A stretch of DNA of 64,000 nt from Embleya hyalina (GTDB taxonomy: Bacteria; Actinomycetota; Actinomycetes; Streptomycetales; Streptomycetaceae): assembly GCF_003967355.1 (NCBI RefSeq), contig NZ_BIFH01000019.1:310001-374000 (forward strand). Direction: 5' to 3'. The notes below the pieces were generated by a model. It did no database searches. It saw nothing but the letters and a program-made list of their open reading frames with translations, and was not told the origin of the DNA. Below, in pieces: positions 54,264 through 62,782 of the stretch. The position numbers and the translations under genes were made by a program. Each line of letters opens with the position of its first letter. Within the stretch, counting starts at the first letter, position 1.

Positions 54264-54602
54264 GTGGGCAACGCGCAACCGGCACCAGGCATCGAACTCG
54301 CACAGTGGATTCGGGCCCTCCGGGCGGAATTGCTCGACGCACAACGATCCGGAGCGCAGAAGTCGCTGCACATTCAAGTGGGCCTGGTAGGGCTGGAGTT
54401 GGAGGTAACCACCACGTTCAGCGCCGACGCTCGCGGCGGACTTCGGGTTTGGGTGTTGGACGCCAATACCGGAACGGCGCGGACCAGGACCTCGATCCAG
54501 TGCCTGCGATTGACACTGCAGCCAGTGGGCGCCCCCGACGGGAACGACAATCACGAACGTGTGCTGGTGTCCGACACCAAGCTCTCGGCCCATCCGGACT
54601 GA
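54264..54602 (+). CDS. trypco2-like (trypsin-co-occurring domain 2) protein
   Basis: 112 residues from GTG 54264, with GGGGAG six bases upstream. The sequence follows the trypco2 pattern: an N-terminal helix IELAQWIRALRAELLDAQR, then LHIQVGLVGLELEVTTTFS, a Gly-rich turn, GLRVWVLDANTG and the closing strand IQCLRLTLQPV. This domain is known from actinobacterial conflict systems in which it is encoded beside trypsin-like proteases or effector-associated domains. Here no protease is adjacent; the neighbour is a methyltransferase pseudogene. Probably a small adaptor. Confidence 0.65.
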   Translation: MGNAQPAPGIELAQWIRALRAELLDAQRSGAQKSLHIQVGLVGLELEVTTTFSADARGGLRVWVLDANTGTARTRTSIQCLRLTLQPVGAPDGNDNHERVLVSDTKLSAHPD

Positions 54603-54811
54603 TGTGCGAACCCACCGGCCTGATCCGGGAACAGGTGGTCGACGTTGCCGTCACCCGCAGCACCGGCTCTCACTGCCCTGACAACCGTCTGATGGTCCTT
54701 GGCTTCGCGGCATTGGGCGGCCACCTCCGGAAGCATGCTCGGATCCATGGCCGGCGCGCTGTGGGTCGACGGGCCGGCGGAGGCGGCGTCGCAGTCGTAC
54801 GGTTTCGATTC

Positions 54812-56296
54812 TCAGCTTTCGGTTCGACTCGATCGGCCCGGGCCCGGCACACCGGCCGGGGCTGTGGTCGGATCGGTCTCGGGTGGGCGTCGGCGGGCGA
54901 GGGCGAGGCCGGCCATCGTCGTGATCGCCATCGCGGCGACGCCGACCAGCGCCGCGGTCGTGTAGGCGTCGTCGTTCGGGAAGAGGCGGCCCGTGGGGGT
55001 GCCGGCGGCCAGGATCAGACCGCCGATGGCGCTGCCCAGGGAGTACCCGACGCTGCGGACGACGTAGTTGAAGCTCATGGCGCTCGACGTCTCGCTCTTG
55101 GGGGTGACGGCCAGGATGACGCCGGGCATGGCGGCCGAGAAACTGCCCACGCCGAAGCCCAGCACGCCCATGGCCGCGAGCAGTTCGGCCGGGTTGGACC
55201 GGGCGGTGGCGAACAGGACGAACCCGCCGCCGACGATGGCGGCGCTGCCGGCCAGGATCAGGGGGCCGTCGATCCGTTCGCGGACCCACGGCGTGAGCTT
55301 GCCGGCGACGAACCCCAGTACGGAGAACGGGATGAGGACCAGCCCCGCCACGAAGGTGGTCAGTCCGAAGCCGTAGCCGGCGCCGTGCGGCGTCTGCGCG
55401 TAGCGGGTGATGAGCGTGAGCAGGAGGTACATGCCGCTCCCGCCGACGAACATGGCGATGTTCGCCCCGGCGACCGCCGGGTGCCGTACCGCCCGGACGT
55501 CGATCAGGGGCGTCTTGGTGCGCAGTTCGGAAACGGTCCAGACGCAGAGCAGGAGTACGGCGGCGACGGCGAGGGTCACCGCCACGGCGAGGTGTCGGCT
55601 CCACAGGCTCCTCTCGCCGGCCAGGAACAGGACGAGGAGCAGTCCACCCGCCAGGACGAGCGCACCGGCCACGTTCACGTGGGCGGAGCGGCCCTCGGGA
55701 GCCGCGGGTATGGAGCGCCACGCGGTCACGAAGGCGATGGCGGTGACGAGCAGGCCGAGGCCGTAGGCGGCCCGCAGTCCGCCGAACTCGGCGAGCAGCG
55801 CGGCCAGCGGGTAGCCGACGCCGGCTCCGATGATGGAGACCACCGAGATCAGGGCGATCGTGGCCGCGCCGCGCTCCTCGGGGAGATGGTCGCGGGCCAC
55901 GCCCATCATCAGCGCCGTGAGACCGAGTCCGACGCCCTGGGCCGCTCTGCCCACGAGCAGCCAGGCGAACGGCAGCGGCAGCACGGTGAGCGCACCGCCG
56001 CCGACGACGATCGCCAGCGTGACGAGAATCGTGGCCCGCCGGTGCGGACCGGCTCCCAGCCGGCCGAGGACGGGTGTGGCGACGGCGCCGCTGAGCAGGG
56101 CGATGGTCAGCGTCCACTGCGCGCTGTCGAGGGAGACGTGGAACGTGGTTGCCACGCTGGTGACGAGCGGCGTCCCGAGGCTGCCGACCGTCGCCACGAC
56201 CAGGGCGACGAACACCAGGGCGGGGACCAGCAGACGTGCCTCGGAACGTATCGGGGCAGTGCTCGTGGGCCGGTCGTGAGCCTGCTCCGCGGTCAC
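54812..56296 (-). CDS. MFS transporter (14-helix type)
   Basis: 494 residues from GTG 56296, which overlaps the marR stop (GTGA); longer upstream frames are low complexity. About 14 hydrophobic segments; GRLGAGPHRRATI near residue 75 is a relaxed motif A, and ALISVVSIIGAGVGYPLAALL near 150 the motif C zone of antiporters. Expected to export a toxic compound using the proton gradient. Coupled to a MarR repressor, the usual design for an inducible efflux pump. Confidence 0.82.
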   Translation of the reverse strand: MTAEQAHDRPTSTAPIRSEARLLVPALVFVALVVATVGSLGTPLVTSVATTFHVSLDSAQWTLTIALLSGAVATPVLGRLGAGPHRRATILVTLAIVVGGGALTVLPLPFAWLLVGRAAQGVGLGLTALMMGVARDHLPEERGAATIALISVVSIIGAGVGYPLAALLAEFGGLRAAYGLGLLVTAIAFVTAWRSIPAAPEGRSAHVNVAGALVLAGGLLLVLFLAGERSLWSRHLAVAVTLAVAAVLLLCVWTVSELRTKTPLIDVRAVRHPAVAGANIAMFVGGSGMYLLLTLITRYAQTPHGAGYGFGLTTFVAGLVLIPFSVLGFVAGKLTPWVRERIDGPLILAGSAAIVGGGFVLFATARSNPAELLAAMGVLGFGVGSFSAAMPGVILAVTPKSETSSAMSFNYVVRSVGYSLGSAIGGLILAAGTPTGRLFPNDDAYTTAALVGVAAMAITTMAGLALARRRPPETDPTTAPAGVPGPGRSSRTES

Positions 56297-56751
56297 CGGT
56301 CCGACTCCTCTCGGGCGCGGGTTTCGAGCTCCGCCAGACGCAGCAGCGCCGGAAGGGCCGCCGCCAGGGCCTCGACCTCGTCGCCGGTGAGTTCGTCGAT
56401 CAACCGCGCGTACGCGTCGACGCCCGCCTGGCGTCGCGTCCGGACGTACGACGCGCCGGCCTCGGTCAGGCACACCAGCGTGACCCGCCTGTCGGACGGA
56501 TCGCCCTTCCGCTCGACCAGCCCGGATTCCTCCATCACCCGGACCAGGACGGTCATCGCGGGCTGGGTGACGCCCTCGGCCACCGCCAGATCGGTGATCC
56601 GTCGCGGGCCGGTCTTGTCCAGGGTGGCCAGGGTGGCGGCGGACGTCAGACTCATGTCGCGGGGAAGGCGTCTCACGGCCCTGGTGGCCAGACCGTAGAG
56701 GGCTGACCCGATGGCATCGGAAGCGCCGTGCGCGGCGTCTCGGCGACTCAT
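56293..56751 (-). CDS. MarR-family transcriptional regulator
   Basis: 152 residues. The winged helix is clear: SLTSAATLATLDKTGPRRITDLA, AEGVTQPAMTVLVRVMEESGLVER and the wing KGDPSDRRVTLVCLTEAG. Dimer helices at both ends. First gene of a two-gene unit with the MFS pump; an A/T-rich pseudo-palindrome lies just before its ATG. Likely represses both genes until a ligand, perhaps the pump substrate, binds. Confidence 0.85.
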   Translation of the reverse strand: MSRRDAAHGASDAIGSALYGLATRAVRRLPRDMSLTSAATLATLDKTGPRRITDLAVAEGVTQPAMTVLVRVMEESGLVERKGDPSDRRVTLVCLTEAGASYVRTRRQAGVDAYARLIDELTGDEVEALAAALPALLRLAELETRAREESDR

Positions 56752-56759
56752 GGCAGAAA

Positions 56760-56787
56760 CATAACAGATTTATATGAATGCTTTATG
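56760..56787. promoter_or_regulatory. probable MarR operator/promoter
   Basis: CATAA (56760-56764) and TTATG (56783-56787) flank an A/T-rich core containing TTTATATG. In DNA this GC-rich the A/T block stands out, and it lies 9-36 bases upstream of marR. Confidence 0.45.
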
Positions 56788-56961
56788 TATACCGGCTCGG
56801 GGTTCGGCGATACGAGGCGGCGTCGGCGACGCCGGTCGTGATCGCGGCGAGGATCTGCGGCCACCACGTGCCGACGTGCGGCAGCGGGTCGCGCACCGCG
56901 GTTTCGAACACGGTGCACATGTCGACGTGATGGCGGCGGCGGGGTGTGCGGCGACACTTTG

Positions 56962-57222
56962 GGACTACCGGTCGGCGGCGTGGGCGACGCCGGGGAGCGC
57001 GACGCCGTCGTCCTCGGGACTCCCGCCTACGCCCGCGAGTTCACCCTCGGCGACAGCCCCGCCGATCTCGACGACCTCGACCCCTGGGTACAACGCAACG
57101 TCCTCGACGAGGGACGCCCGCTCGTCCGAGAGGCCCGCTTCCTCCTCGCCGAGGAACCCGACCTGCGCGACACCGCCCTCTACAACGTATGGCGGGCGAG
57201 CCGCCGCCACACCCAACCGTGA
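56962..57222 (+). pseudogene. fragment of an AAA/DUF234-type ATPase
   Basis: About 75 residues match the part of the ATPase family found broken again at 62.8-64 kb: GTPAYAREFTLGDSPADLDD, LDPWVQRNVLDEGRPLVREA and RFLLAEEPDLRDTALYN. N-terminal P-loop and C-terminal parts are missing. A relic, followed directly by a resolvase relic. Confidence 0.6.
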
Positions 57223-57302
57223 GTCTCCAAAAGCCGCCACACACTCGACGGCGGGTCCGGCGGTCGACCACGCGGGCCCACGACCGCGACCAGACCCGCC
57301 CC

Positions 57303-57670
57303 GGTGGGCTATGCCCGGTGCAGCACCGCGCGACAGGAACTCCAATGCCGGCTCGACGCGCTGGAGGACGCCGGATGCGACCCCGGTCCTCTCCGAGAAG
57401 ATCAGCACCCGGATCAAGGTCAGGACCGAATGCGTCAAGGCCATGGACGTCGCCCGCACCACCAAGAGGGCCGTCCCGCACCGGCGGGTGATCCTCACCG
57501 TCCACGAGATGAAGCGCCTCGGCCGCAGTGCCGCCGAACTGCCGGCCATCCCCGAGGACCTGCTCCATCACACCATCGAGCTCGAACTCCTCACCGGCCC
57601 GCTCCAGGGCGTCTACGACCCGTCCGGACACGGCGCCGCGCTGTTCGTGTTCTTCGCCGGCATGGCGGTT
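57303..57670 (+). pseudogene. serine recombinase (resolvase) relic
   Basis: Starts in one frame with VGYARCSTARQELQCRLDAL (the resolvase opening with its catalytic Ser: here in CSTARQ), shifts frame near 57385, then reads LSEKISTRIKVRTECVKAM, VILTVHEMKRLGRSAAEL and ELLTGPLQGVYDPSGHGAA. Homology ends at FFAGMA, about residue 125; the rest of the catalytic core and the DNA-binding C-terminus are gone. A dead Tn3-type resolvase. Confidence 0.75.
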
Positions 57671-57757
57671 ATCTCAAGCTCGCCGATCAAGCAGGGCTGT
57701 GACCTGGGCGGCCAGGTCAAGGACACCGTCTTCGACCTGGCCGCTTAACGTCTTCGA

Positions 57758-57776
57758 GGCCCGGTCAGCACGGGCC
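57758..57776. terminator. hairpin between convergent units
   Basis: GGCCCG-GTCAGCA-CGGGCC followed by GATCGTTATT, 149 bases before the end of the convergent hydrolase gene. Likely a terminator. Confidence 0.45.
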
Positions 57777-57924
57777 GATCGTTATTGAAGAGCGACGCGG
57801 TGCACTGGGTTCGGGGCCTGCGTGGCAGCGGTCACGAGGATTTCCCCGGGGACGGCTAGTTGCGGATGTGACATTCAGTGACCAACTTCGGTGGTGTTGG
57901 CCAGGACGGGTCTCGGATTCGGGT

Positions 57925-58761
57925 CTAGGCGCGGAAGGCCTTCCGAAGGAGTTCGCCGAACTCGGCGGGGTGCGTGGTCAGGCCGGTGTGCCCGCCTGGA
58001 TAGTGCTGGAGTTCCGTGCCGAGACGCTCGGCCAGGAGAGCCGCAGGACGGTAGGGCAACTCGCCATGTGAGTCCTGGCCGCAGGCGAGCACGAGCTGGT
58101 CCGACAGTGCCTCCAGCCGGTGGATGTCCGGGGCGTAGGACATGAAGCTGGGCACGATGTGCCCGAGGAAGTACGGCAGGTTGGCCATTGTCCGCTCAGC
58201 CCGCGCCGCTGCTTGCGGCGGAAGCTTGAGCTCGGCCTTCGGCTCGGTGGTGTCGCCGTCCTTCTTCAGCCCCGCGGCGAACACGGCCATCGCCGGCATG
58301 AGCCCCTGAGTGTGAAGCGTTTCCTGCACGCGCGCGATGAGCGTGCGATGTTCGGCGGCGTCCGGCAGGACCTCCACCATGGGCGGCTCGTGTGCCACGA
58401 CGCGTTCGATGCGTTCGGGATGGGCGGTGAGCAGGTGCAGAGCGGCGATCGCGCCCGAGCTGGCGCCGAACACCCGGGCGGGCTCATCGGGAGACAGCAG
58501 TTCCAGCATTCGGAACGCGTCGTCGGCGTGCTCGGCCACGTGCTGCTCGGCCTCGCGGTCGTCCAGCGTGCTGCGGGACATGCCGCGCGGGTCGTAGGTC
58601 GCGACCGTGTATTCGGCGGCCAGGTCGTCGGCGATGCCGTCGTAGGAGGCCGCGTCGCCTGCCCCTCCGGGGATCAGCAGCAGGAGCGGGCCCTGGCCGC
58701 GCACTTCGTAGTGCAGGGTCGCGCCGTTCACGCGCAGGCTGCCGATGGTCGGGTCGGTCAT
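57925..58761 (-). CDS. alpha/beta hydrolase
   Basis: 278 residues. VNGATLHYEVRGQGPLLLLIPGG opens a standard fold; YDPRGMSRS, the nucleophile elbow VFGASSGAIAAL (Ser near 103), VVAHEPPMVEVLP and the terminal His in YPGGHTGLTTHPAEF follow. The elbow GASSG in place of GHSxG is common in this subgroup. It starts inside the tetR stop (ATGA), so it forms a two-gene unit with the regulator and is the likely repressed gene. Substrate unknown, perhaps an ester-type toxin or signal. Confidence 0.82.
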   Translation of the reverse strand: MTDPTIGSLRVNGATLHYEVRGQGPLLLLIPGGAGDAASYDGIADDLAAEYTVATYDPRGMSRSTLDDREAEQHVAEHADDAFRMLELLSPDEPARVFGASSGAIAALHLLTAHPERIERVVAHEPPMVEVLPDAAEHRTLIARVQETLHTQGLMPAMAVFAAGLKKDGDTTEPKAELKLPPQAAARAERTMANLPYFLGHIVPSFMSYAPDIHRLEALSDQLVLACGQDSHGELPYRPAALLAERLGTELQHYPGGHTGLTTHPAEFGELLRKAFRA

Positions 58762-59351
58762 GAGGAGTCTCCTTCTCGGGACGGGGGCCAGTGCTCCAGG
58801 AGGGTGTGCAGGGCGTCGAGGGCGCGGACCCAGGAGTGTTGCGGCGAACGCTCGTGCGCGAACCCGCCCGCAGCCTCCAAGGCGACGAACCCGTGGAACG
58901 TGCTGCGCAGCAACCGGACCGCGTCGGTCAGATCGGGCTCGGCCAGTCCGTAGCCGCGCAGCATGCCGTAGGTCAGCTCGACCGCGCGCCGCGGTCCGGG
59001 CGCTTTTGCGGCCAGCTCTGGGTCGATCTGGATCGGGGTCTGCGTCGCCATGTAGCGGCCCGGATGCTGGTGGGCGTACTCCCGCCAGGCGTTGGCAAAC
59101 GCGATCAGCGCGTCCTTGCCCGCCCGCCCGGCGGTCGTCTCCGCGATACGGATGGTCTTCTCGTCGGCGGCCAGCAGTGCGATCCGTCCGCGCAGATCCT
59201 CCAGACTGCGGACGTGCGTGTAAAGACTCGCGTCCTTCACGCCCAGCCGCCGCGCCACCTGCGACATGGTCACCTGGTCGAGCCCCACCTCGTCCGCCAG
59301 CTCGGCGCCCGCGATCGTCACCCGCTCCGCCGTCAGCCCAGCCCGCGCCAT
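58758..59351 (-). CDS. TetR-family regulator with tandem operators
   Basis: 197 residues from ATG 59351; the upstream in-frame extension crosses the operators and is not coding. Helix-turn-helix ERVTIAGAELADEVGLDQVTM (residues ~9-29) and RRLGVKDASLYTHVRSLEDL. The C-terminal half matches the TetR_C_33/WHG-like group (YMATQTPIQIDPELAAKAP, LLRSTFHGFVALEAAGGF). Upstream of its ATG lie two CTAGGA-N-TCCTAG boxes, so autoregulation with the hydrolase is very likely. Confidence 0.85.
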   Translation of the reverse strand: MARAGLTAERVTIAGAELADEVGLDQVTMSQVARRLGVKDASLYTHVRSLEDLRGRIALLAADEKTIRIAETTAGRAGKDALIAFANAWREYAHQHPGRYMATQTPIQIDPELAAKAPGPRRAVELTYGMLRGYGLAEPDLTDAVRLLRSTFHGFVALEAAGGFAHERSPQHSWVRALDALHTLLEHWPPSREGDSS

Positions 59352-59368
59352 GCGCCCTCCCAATGATC

Positions 59369-59401
59369 CTAGGACCCCTAGATATAACCTAGGAGTCCTA
59401 G
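59369..59401. promoter_or_regulatory. two tandem TetR operator boxes
   Basis: Box 1 CTAGGACCCCTAG (59369-59381) and box 2 CTAGGAGTCCTAG (59389-59401) are 13-base palindromes whose starts are 20 bases apart, about two helical turns. TCCTAGGAC (59367-59375) and GTCCTAGGA (59395-59403) also form a perfect outer inverted repeat. They lie 18-50 bases upstream of tetR. Confidence 0.75.
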
Positions 59402-59456
59402 GAATCCAAACGGGGGGTGCGCTCACGCAGGTACCGCTGTTGCGGATGACGGGGTA

Positions 59457-59864
59457 TCAGAGCCGGCCACCAGCGCCTGTGCGTGCGGATGCCCGCTGGT
59501 CGCCGAGCGCGTGAGCAAGTTGCCGACGCAGACTCTGGTTCTCGTCCACAAGTTGCCGGTTCCGTTCCAGGGCCGCCTCCAGGCGTGCGTGCAGCGAGGC
59601 ATCGGAGGAGCGTTCAGCCGCAGGGATCTGCGGCGAGGGGGAGCGCCGAGTCGCATCACGGAGCCGTTCGATCTCGGCTCGGATGTCAGGCCGGCCATGG
59701 AGCCAGGAGCGGGAGATGCCCGCGCGCCGGGCGACGCCCTCGAAAGACACCGGAGCTCCGGTGCGGTCGAGTTCTCGCAGGGCCTGGATGGCCTTGGCGC
59801 GTGTGAGTTCGCGGCGCTTGCGGGCGGCGGCGATGAGCGGTGCGGGGTTGGGTTCAGGATGCAT
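59457..59864 (-). CDS. DUF6262 protein (TnpC-like, Tn554 family)
   Basis: 135 residues from ATG 59864; a longer start at 59900 would overlap the integrase more. The sequence LIAAARKRRELTRAKAIQAL, VSFEGVARRAGISRSWLHG and a coiled-coil LHARLEAALERNRQLVDENQ is that of DUF6262, the TnpC-type accessory protein of Tn554-like transposons, with a helix-turn-helix and a coiled coil. It follows the integrase relic in the order normal for such elements. This gene seems intact, but its partner is not. Confidence 0.7.
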   Translation of the reverse strand: MHPEPNPAPLIAAARKRRELTRAKAIQALRELDRTGAPVSFEGVARRAGISRSWLHGRPDIRAEIERLRDATRRSPSPQIPAAERSSDASLHARLEAALERNRQLVDENQSLRRQLAHALGDQRASARTGAGGRL

Positions 59865-60141
59865 CGGCGGCCGCCTCACCGGTGTCTGACTGGCCGTCAT
59901 CTTCGAGCGACGTGATGATCTTCTCCAGGTTGTCGGCGACCTGCCGGTTCATCTCCACGAGCCGCTTCTGCCCGCGGGCTTCGGCCGACGAGATGATCTG
60001 CAAGGTCTGCTGACGCTGTTCCCGGTGCTGGGGCAGGAACTCGGCGGTGGTGATGAACATCGGGCAGGTCAGACACGAGTTGGCGTGCGGGCAGGACTGC
60101 ACCACCGGCAGTCCGCAGTAGCCGTTGGGCAGGGCCTGCGT
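59854..60141 (-). pseudogene. Tn554-type tyrosine integrase, C-terminal remnant
   Basis: Only the last ~95 residues remain: LPNGYCGLPVVQSCPHANSC, LTCPMFITTAEFLPQHREQR and VEMNRQVADNLEKIITSLED, the Cys-rich tail after the catalytic domain of TnpA/TnpB-type recombinases. The conserved Arg-His-Arg-Tyr core has been lost; the break is at about 60140. The stop overlaps the TnpC-like gene by about ten bases, as in intact elements. Confidence 0.7.
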
Positions 60142-60217
60142 AGCCCGGGAGAGCCTCTGTTTCGGTGATGATGAGGCGGTGTCCGGGCGCCCGGGCGGGG
60201 GTTCGGGCCGGGGCGCG

Positions 60218-60886
60218 ATGTCCTGGGGGGAACAAGTGGGGAGTTCGGAGAGGTGGGTGCCGCCGTGGTCCGCCGGACGGATCGTTCGTGTCACGCGGTG
60301 GGCGAACCGCTCCTTTGCGGATCTCGTGGCTGTCCACGAGGAGGGCCTGCGGGCGGCGACCGTCGCGCCGCGGGTCATGAGGGGGCAGCCCGCCGAGCTG
60401 TGGTTCGCCGCGAAGGTGTGGAGCGTGGCCGTGGCGGGCAGTCACGTGGACGTGCGGCCCGACCTGGGCTCCTTGAGCTTCGGTGTCTTCGGCGACGGCG
60501 ACTGGATGGAGCTGACGGCCCTGCTCGACGTGCCCGTGCCGCGGCATCGGGTGCTGCGTCCGGAATTGGAGCGGGCGTTGGACCGCACGGCGCGGGAGGG
60601 CGTCGACCGGCGGTTGGAGGATTGGGTCCTTCGGGAGGGCCATCCCCACCACGACGGCTGTCCCGAGGTGTCCCACCCCCTCTTCGGCATCCCACCGAAC
60701 CGCGCGGCGCTGGTCACGGTGGAACTGGTGGCCAGGCTCCCGCAGTTCGCCCTGAAGGCGCCGGCTCCCGACGACGACTTCGTGGCCCTGGCCCACACCG
60801 CGCAGGAGTTCCTCGACGAACTGCTCTCGCACGCGAACACCACCTTCGCCCCGATGGTCGGTGTCCTGCTCGGGGAGGAGATGTAG
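60218..60886 (+). CDS. hypothetical protein
   Basis: 222 residues from ATG 60218; the true start may be later, near the first ordered segment FADLVAVHEEGLRAATVAPR (about residue 35). Then LWFAAKVWSVAVAGSHVDV, FGDGDWMELTALLDVPVPRH and VALAHTAQEFLDELLSHAN. It looks like a compact cytosolic alpha/beta protein with a Trp-rich core. No family recognised. It begins near the break in the integrase relic, which may have cut its upstream region. Confidence 0.5.
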   Translation: MSWGEQVGSSERWVPPWSAGRIVRVTRWANRSFADLVAVHEEGLRAATVAPRVMRGQPAELWFAAKVWSVAVAGSHVDVRPDLGSLSFGVFGDGDWMELTALLDVPVPRHRVLRPELERALDRTAREGVDRRLEDWVLREGHPHHDGCPEVSHPLFGIPPNRAALVTVELVARLPQFALKAPAPDDDFVALAHTAQEFLDELLSHANTTFAPMVGVLLGEEM

Positions 60887-61153
60887 GCACGGCCGGGGCA
60901 CCCGTTTCGTCAATCGTGGGCGAGCCCAAGTGGTCGACGCGCCAATGCTGTTCGGCAGGTCGGCGTAGACCTCTGTCGGAGTGCGGCGGCCGTGGGTCTC
61001 GCGTGGGCCCGCGCTGCCGCAGGCGCCGCCCCCGTATCCGCACCGGGGACATGCCGACCGTCCTGGAGGTCGACCGTCCGGGTCGCGACCGGCTCGAAGG
61101 GTTCTCTTCGGCCTCGCCACCGCGGGCGTCCGTCTCGCTCGACCTCTCGCGTG

Positions 61154-62056
61154 TCAGTCCGGTAGCCAGTGCAGTTCGTGCGCCAGGGTTTCGGCGACGG
61201 CCCGGATGCGGCGGTGCAGTGGCGACTGTTCGCGGGGGAGGACCAGGTGGATCGTCAGGCCGGGGGCGCCTCGCAGGGGTCGCCAGGTGAGATCGGCCGG
61301 TTGTGTCATGGCCGCGGCTTCTCCGGCGGGGGCGAGGGTGAGCCCGTCGCGCAGGTCGTGCTGGGACATGTCGAAGGAGACCGCGGGCGTGTGGAATCGA
61401 GGGTGGGGTCGGATGTCGCGGAAGAGTGCGGACAGCTGGTCGTGGATCACGGGGTTGGCCGCACGGTCGGGCAGTCGCAGCGGATACGCGGCCGCGTCGG
61501 CGATCTCGATCTCCGGGTGTGCGGCCAGCGGATGGTGCCGCGCCAGCTGGACCCCGACGCGCTGACGCCGCAGCAGGAACCGGCGCACGCCGCGGCCCGG
61601 TTGTTCGCCGCGGGTGATCCCGGCGTCGATGCGACCGTCGGCGACCGCGGGGGAGATCTCCGGTGTCGCCATCGGGACCGCGCCGACCTCGAGTCCGCCG
61701 TTGCCGCGCATCAGCCTGTCCACCAGGGCCGGTGCCGTCTCGGCGCCGGTGCTGAGGCTGTATCCGATGCGCAGCGTGCCCGTTTCGCCGGCCGCCGCGC
61801 GCCGGGCGGTGTCCCATGCCCGGTCCAGCGCCGCCAGCGCGGGCGGCGCGGACTCCGCCAACGCCGCACCGGCCGCGGTCAACGCGACGCTGCGCGTGTC
61901 GCGGACCAGCAGGGCGGTGCCGAGTTCCGCCTCCAGTCGGCGCATCCGGGCGCTGAGTGCGGGCTGTGCGATGCCGATCCGTGCGGCCGCGCGGGTGAAG
62001 TTCAACTCCTGCGCCAGCACCAGGAAGTAGCGCAGGCTCACCGTGTCCGGAGCCAC
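61154..62056 (-). CDS. LysR-family transcriptional regulator
   Basis: 300 residues. The helix-turn-helix is typical (VSLRYFLVLAQELNFTRAAA, IGIAQPALSARMRRLEAELG), and the effector domain begins with GTLRIGYSLSTGAETAPALV. GTG start at 62056. Divergent from the DUF1330 gene at 62245 across a 188-base gap containing GATTGATAACGATCC, the likely shared control region. It probably regulates that gene in response to a small ligand. Confidence 0.82.
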   Translation of the reverse strand: MAPDTVSLRYFLVLAQELNFTRAAARIGIAQPALSARMRRLEAELGTALLVRDTRSVALTAAGAALAESAPPALAALDRAWDTARRAAAGETGTLRIGYSLSTGAETAPALVDRLMRGNGGLEVGAVPMATPEISPAVADGRIDAGITRGEQPGRGVRRFLLRRQRVGVQLARHHPLAAHPEIEIADAAAYPLRLPDRAANPVIHDQLSALFRDIRPHPRFHTPAVSFDMSQHDLRDGLTLAPAGEAAAMTQPADLTWRPLRGAPGLTIHLVLPREQSPLHRRIRAVAETLAHELHWLPD

Positions 62057-62244
62057 GTGCCCTCCCCGCCGATTGATAACGATCCGTTCTGAGTCTATCC
62101 GGAACCGGTCTTTCCCTCGACCGCGGATCGAGCCCTAACCTGCACATACGGCGATTCGACCGATGGCAATACCCGTCGGCGGGATCGATCGATCCGAGTG
62201 TCGATTCGACGTCGGCCGTGTCCGACCGAGCACAGGAGGTTTCC

Positions 62245-62538
62245 ATGGCCAAGGGCTATTGGGTCAGTGTCTACCCCGCCCTTTCCGACCCCGAGGCGCT
62301 GAACGCCTACGACAAGCTGGCCGGTCCGGCCGTGCGGGCCGGGGGCGGGCGCACCCTGTCCGTGGGCGGTCGAGTCGTCGCCCACGAGGCCGGAATCACG
62401 CAACGCGCCGTTCTGATCGAGTTCGACGACTTCGAACAGGCCGTCGCGGCATACGAGAGCGAGGCGTACCAGAAGGCGCTGGTGGCCCTCCCCGACGGCT
62501 ACGAGCGCGACTTCCGCATCATCGAAGGCATCGACTGA
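62245..62538 (+). CDS. DUF1330 protein
   Basis: 97 residues from ATG 62245, with AGGAGG five bases upstream. A ferredoxin-like dimeric alpha/beta-barrel of the DUF1330 family: KGYWVSVYPALSDPEALNAY, GGRTLSVGGRVVAHEAGITQ, VLIEFDDFEQAVAAYESEAY and FRIIEGID. The family is small and cytosolic with no settled function; relatives act as isomerase- or monooxygenase-like barrels. Divergent from lysR, so probably its target. Confidence 0.85.
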   Translation: MAKGYWVSVYPALSDPEALNAYDKLAGPAVRAGGGRTLSVGGRVVAHEAGITQRAVLIEFDDFEQAVAAYESEAYQKALVALPDGYERDFRIIEGID

Positions 62539-62782
62539 CCGGCACCCTCCGGAACCGCTGCTGCCGCGCAGACACGCGCTTGCTCTCGCACGACGATCGG
62601 ATGCGGAGGATGCGCGGTGGCCGCCTCCGGACGACGAGCACATCCCGCGCGGCCTTGGGCTGTTCGGGGGTCGGCCCGCCCGGCCCGCCGCAGGTGACTC
62701 CGACCCCCGATGCCCGCACGTCGGTGGTCGCGTCGAGGTCCAGTCGCTGTCGAGCCCCCACGGACGACTTTGTCATCGCTGC

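Noticed and set aside
56774-57748. One long + strand gene of 324 codons.
   Set aside because: It is a chance fusion of unrelated sequence with part of a frameshifted resolvase; homology changes frame within it.
61000-61120. Minus-strand segment with TPTEVYADLPNSIGASTT as a possible gene.
   Set aside because: It looks protein-like, but I recognise no family, and the frame around it is low complexity with no start.
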